Below are positions 5,413 to 6,105 of a DNA stretch of 6,105 bases, piece after piece. Position numbers and translations under genes: made by a program. This DNA comes from Chloracidobacterium sp. UBA7659 (GTDB taxonomy: Bacteria; Acidobacteriota; Blastocatellia; Pyrinomonadales; Pyrinomonadaceae), in assembly GCA_002483395.1 (NCBI GenBank), contig DLHV01000057.1, positions 511-6,615 of the forward strand, read 5' to 3'. The notes beneath the pieces were generated by a model. It searched no databases. It was not told the origin of the DNA and worked only from the letters and a program-made list of their open reading frames with translations. How positions within the stretch are numbered: the first letter of the stretch is position 1; each line of letters opens with the position of its first letter.

Positions 5413-5463
5413 GACAGCAATGATCTTCAGTCATAGATCGCTCAGGTCCCGGCTGTCGTTTTA
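5413..5463 (+). terminator. Possible terminator or leader fold between the 557-residue gene and the second ssb
   Basis: GACAGC (5413-5418) pairs with GCTGTC (5452-5457), directly followed by GTTTTA. Inside, GATCT (5422-5426) pairs with AGATC (5435-5439). The outer stem plus T run resembles an intrinsic terminator, but the large internal loops make it weak. It could attenuate transcription entering the ssb gene. Confidence 0.28.
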
Positions 5464-5498
5464 GAACAGTAAGAATTACAAAAAAGGAGAAAAATATC

Positions 5499-5966
5499 AT
5501 GGCAGCATCGATTTCGATTCTTGGAAACACGGGAAGCAACGCAGAGCTTCGATACTCAGATCAGGGATTACCGATCGCATCGTTTTCCATTGCGTCCAAC
5601 TCATTCAAGAACACGCCCGAGGGGAAGGTACAGATCACCGAGTGGTTCAATGTTACGGCATTCGGGAAAGTGGCTGAGACGCTTGCGGCTCACGTGAAAA
5701 AGGGCACGCATTTGTTGGTGCTCGGAAGGCTGACCTTTAACCCATGGGTTACCAACAGCGGCGAGCCTCGTGCCGGAGCAGAGGTCATTCTTCAGTCGTT
5801 CGAATTCGCCGGTGGAAATCGAAACGGCGACTCGGGAGCGGATGCGGAACAGGCTGTCCCGGAGACAAATTATACCGGTCCTGTTGATGCACAATCGGCT
5901 GCTAACGGTGCAGCTCTGGTCGGTGAAAGCGTGGCCGGCGGCGAGCCATTTGCGGGTCAGTTTTGA
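5499..5966 (+). CDS. ssb: Single-stranded DNA-binding protein (SSB), second copy
   Basis: This 155-residue protein has an OB fold at about 3-104 that aligns with the first SSB without a gap. It shares GN at 9-10, A-S-F-S-I-A-S-N (27-34), E-G-K at 41-43, W-F at 49-50, A-F-G-K, V-K-K-G-T and F-N-P-W (80-83). Identity is about 60 % by eye, so the two are paralogs and probably arose by duplication or by repeated gain from the same element type. The tail after residue 105 is longer, Gly/Ala/Asn-rich and weakly acidic, and ends G-G-E-P-F-A-G-Q-F. A final Phe is present, but the canonical D-D-D-I-P-F tip is absent, so recruitment of host partners may be altered. AAGGAG stands nine bases before the ATG, the same spacing as in the first copy. 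The neighbours are the unknown 557-residue gene upstream and a new gene downstream, behind a likely terminator. Confidence 0.9.
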   Translation: MAASISILGNTGSNAELRYSDQGLPIASFSIASNSFKNTPEGKVQITEWFNVTAFGKVAETLAAHVKKGTHLLVLGRLTFNPWVTNSGEPRAGAEVILQSFEFAGGNRNGDSGADAEQAVPETNYTGPVDAQSAANGAALVGESVAGGEPFAGQF

Positions 5967-5998
5967 TCACCGGTTTGTAAACGGATTTAAAGGGGATT

Positions 5999-6032
5999 CA
6001 GGGCATCGGTCTACTCGGTGCCCTGCTTGTTG
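5999..6032 (+). terminator. Likely intrinsic terminator after the second ssb
   Basis: CAGGGCATCG (5999-6008) pairs with CGGTGCCCTG (6016-6025) through ten pairs, one of them T.G, around a seven-base loop. CTTGTTG follows, T-rich but interrupted. The position, 33 bases after the ssb stop, is right for a terminator. Some read-through into the next gene is likely given the imperfect T tract. Confidence 0.5.
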
Positions 6033-6056
6033 TATTGCGTAGAGGAGGCCGGGTAA

Positions 6057-6105
6057 ATGAATACGCTCAAGCTTGTAACTGAGAATGGTCGGCCCAGGGT
6101 GACTG
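6057..6105 (+). CDS. Start of an unidentified gene, cut by the window edge
   Basis: An ATG at 6057 is preceded by GAGGAGG with about eight bases of spacing, and the frame stays open to the edge. The 16 visible residues are MNTLKLVTENGRPRVT. That is too little to name a family. It is on the same strand and spaced like the other members of the cluster (90 bases after the second ssb), so the cluster probably continues to the right. Confidence 0.6.
   Translation, partial: MNTLKLVTENGRPRVT

Noticed and set aside
5413..5463. Origin of transfer or replication
   Set aside because: There is inverted symmetry, but no iterons, no nick-site motif and no relaxase or Rep gene in the window. A weak terminator or leader fold is simpler.
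2543..6056. Integron gene-cassette array
   Set aside because: The same-strand genes with roughly 100-base structured gaps are suggestive, but I found no paired RYYYAAC and GTTRRRY sites in the gaps, the hairpins share no sequence, and no integrase is visible.

Overview
The window looks like accessory DNA of a free-living Gram-negative-type bacterium of intermediate GC content. Shine-Dalgarno sites are strong (AGGAGG, AAGGAG), and the chromosomal marker at the left edge is the tail of a sigma-54 (NtrC-type) activator. Acidobacteriota would fit the general style, but this is a guess and no rRNA or housekeeping gene is present to test it. No transposase, integrase, relaxase, tRNA, rRNA or CRISPR array is visible.

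Layout. (1) 3-119: last 38 codons of an NtrC/Fis-type regulator on the + strand. (2) 300-1718, - strand, convergent with it: a Fic-domain protein with an N-terminal winged helix. Its FIC motif has Gln where the catalytic His should be. (3) 1719-2167: a 449-base divergent control region. It holds a likely fic promoter, a perfect AT-rich inverted repeat on the fic leader, three copies of a 25-bp palindrome repeated about every three helical turns, a stem-loop and another perfect palindrome. (4) 2168 to the right edge, all + strand: a YspA-type SLOG (DUF2493) protein, a first SSB, a small macro-like protein of the FGDN/GYGGQAAAMR family, a 557-residue protein I do not recognise, a second SSB, and the first 16 codons of another gene. 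Gaps between these genes are 90-154 bases. Each gene has its own ribosome site, and the gaps carry hairpins.

How the genes may work together. The two SSB-like OB-fold proteins are close paralogs (about 60 % identical by eye over roughly 103 gap-free positions). Both lack the acidic C-terminal tip that recruits host replication and repair proteins, and they bracket the macro-like gene and the unknown gene. SLOG and macro-type folds bind nucleotides or ADP-ribose-like ligands in known families, and Fic proteins use nucleotide cofactors. The set therefore resembles the nucleotide-sensing and ssDNA-handling cargo of a plasmid, integrative element or defence/anti-defence island. That reading is inference. 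The facts seen in the sequence are the gene content, the altered FIC motif, the phased palindromes and the structured leaders.
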